Made by a program: the position numbers and the translations under genes
Shown here: in pieces, positions 6,876 to 7,962 of the stretch
Position numbering within the stretch: the stretch's first letter is position 1
Layout: each line of letters starts with the position of its first letter
Notes under the pieces: model-generated
Database searches by the model: none
Seen by the model: the letters and a program-made list of their open reading frames with translations, nothing else
Told to the model about the DNA's origin: nothing
Origin: Bacteriovoracaceae bacterium
GTDB lineage: Bacteria > Bdellovibrionota > Bacteriovoracia > Bacteriovoracales > Bacteriovoracaceae
NCBI GenBank assembly: GCA_947448095.1
Contig: CANFNN010000130.1
Location: 1-7,962, forward strand
DNA length: 7,962 bases
Direction: 5' to 3'

Positions 6876-7962
6876 GCTAATCCCGGGGTTTGTTTTTCGT
6901 CGATATTAATATGGTAATGAGTTATAACCAACGCTAATAAGATGTATGGGTAAAGAAGATAGGTATGTGACAAAAAAGTGATCGCCATGCCATATCCCGC
7001 TATCCCCAATAAATATTCCGGCTGCTCCATTCGGATCTTCCAGGCCGCAAAAGTCGCATAAATCCAGAGACCTGCGAATAAAAACAAGGCCATGAAGCCA
7101 CCTTCACCAAGCGCCAAGACCCAAGAGGAATGGGCCGTCATATGCTCTTTTTCAGATCCAACGTTGCCATCAGGGGCATAGGCCGGAAGATTTCGGGGAA
7201 AGCCCCAAAACCCTACGCCAAAAATTGGGTTTCGAATGGCCATGTTTAGTCCGGCCTTCCAAAATAAAACGCGGTTATTGGTTGATCCTTCTACGTCTTC
7301 TGCATCTCTGTTCATCATTTTAAAAGCACCCAAAGTTCCAACAATGCCAAAAGCAATCGCTAAACCGAGCAGTTTTTTACTTTTAATTTTTATCAACGTA
7401 AAGGCGCCAAAGATCGCAAAAATACCAAGCAATGCACCACGGGATTGGGACTCCCAGACAAGAATCACCATGGCGACAAGTGCCAATAAAGAAAACAACC
7501 AATTAAATGGTTTGAGGCCGGTCTTTAAAATAAAATAAATGGTAAATGGAATCGCCAGCACAAAAATTGCTGCGATGTCGTTAGAATTTGAAAGGATACC
7601 AACACTTTCAAGTCTCTCATTTGCATCTTCAACAATCGTAGGTACTTCCATAATTTTAGACATATAAAAGCTGACAAAGCATTTCTCTAAGATTGCCAGG
7701 ACGAATACAGTTTTGACAGGGAGCATGTCCTGACTTTTATCAATACCATTTTGAATGAGGATAAATAAGATCACCCCTTTCATAAAAATTTCGGTGTATT
7801 GATAAATGGCCTCATCTGCATGATGAGAAAAGAATCCAGACATGAAAACCCAGACAGCAAATGCCAATAACAAAACCGTGCCTAGATTAAAACGGAAGTA
7901 ATACTGCTTTTTAAATATCTTGTGGGCAAGCAAACTGATTATCGCCAAGTAGGAAACATCTC
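6872..7962 (-). CDS. O-antigen ligase/polymerase-like membrane protein, 5' end cut by window edge
   Basis: A polytopic inner-membrane protein of the Wzy_C/O-antigen ligase superfamily; 362 residues are present and the frame stays open to the right edge. A TTG at 7946-7948 is in frame, but the codons before it (Y, S, V, D) are also open. Family members usually have some 400-450 residues, so the true start lies outside. Counting from the first complete codon (7958-7960), about ten hydrophobic segments are seen. The family SRGALLG motif is at 173-179. A large periplasmic loop carries NNRVLFW (228-234), NPIFGVGFWGF (244-254) and TAHSSWVLALGEGGF (275-289), with H277 as the likely key histidine. 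These patterns resemble the O-glycosylation ligases found with exosortase systems as much as WaaL. It would join or transfer lipid-linked glycan at the periplasmic face. The next gene starts within its stop (ATGA). Ligase versus polymerase is not decidable here. Confidence 0.88.
   Translation of the reverse strand, partial: DVSYLAIISLLAHKIFKKQYYFRFNLGTVLLLAFAVWVFMSGFFSHHADEAIYQYTEIFMKGVILFILIQNGIDKSQDMLPVKTVFVLAILEKCFVSFYMSKIMEVPTIVEDANERLESVGILSNSNDIAAIFVLAIPFTIYFILKTGLKPFNWLFSLLALVAMVILVWESQSRGALLGIFAIFGAFTLIKIKSKKLLGLAIAFGIVGTLGAFKMMNRDAEDVEGSTNNRVLFWKAGLNMAIRNPIFGVGFWGFPRNLPAYAPDGNVGSEKEHMTAHSSWVLALGEGGFMALFLFAGLWIYATFAAWKIRMEQPEYLLGIAGYGMAITFLSHTYLLYPYILLALVITHYHINIDEKQTPGLA

Noticed and set aside
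7236..7538. + strand open frame of 100 codons opposite the ligase-like gene
   Set aside because: It is antisense to the SRGALLG and NNRVLFW coding region, and its composition is that of a reversed membrane-protein gene.

Overview
The window is a tightly packed surface-polysaccharide (glycan) assembly locus. Seven genes fill almost all of it: three on the + strand and four on the - strand, in two convergent operons whose 3' ends overlap. The products are bacterial (MOP-type flippase, GT4 and GT2 glycosyltransferases, an O-antigen-ligase-like membrane protein). The AT-leaning base composition and the Wzx/ligase logic suggest a Gram-negative bacterium. A Bdellovibrionota-type or other deltaproteobacterial-grade host would fit the protein style, but this is only an impression and not shown by the sequence.

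Layout. Positions 1-79 hold no complete gene, perhaps the tail of an upstream gene. The + operon is: GT4 glycosyltransferase (80-1195), 12-14-helix lipid-linked-glycan flippase (1189-2607) and a second GT4 enzyme (2600-3703), with 7-nt and 8-nt overlaps that imply translational coupling. The - operon, read right to left, is: an O-antigen ligase/polymerase-like membrane protein cut by the right edge (6872-7962), a membrane-anchored GT2 enzyme (5724-6875, 4-nt ATGA overlap), a class I SAM-dependent methyltransferase (4912-5721, 2-nt gap) and a third, divergent GT4 enzyme (3676-4911, zero gap). The two operons meet tail to tail with a 28-bp coding overlap, so any terminator must lie inside coding sequence. 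One weak candidate is given.

How it may work together (inference). The four glycosyltransferases build an oligosaccharide on a lipid carrier at the inner face of the cytoplasmic membrane, and the methyltransferase may modify a sugar or cap the chain. The flippase turns the lipid-linked product to the periplasmic side, and the ligase-like protein polymerises it or transfers it to an acceptor. The ligase-like gene and the third GT4 gene both look like families often found beside exosortase/PEP-CTERM systems, so the acceptor could be protein rather than lipid A core. No exosortase or PEP-CTERM substrate is visible here.

No RNA genes, CRISPR arrays, insertion sequences, att sites or origins were seen, and no non-coding stretch exceeds 80 bases. 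Nothing here is strong evidence of an undescribed system. The most useful leads are the possible exosortase-type context, the overlapping convergent operon ends, and a 9-bp in-frame tandem duplication in the third GT4 gene.
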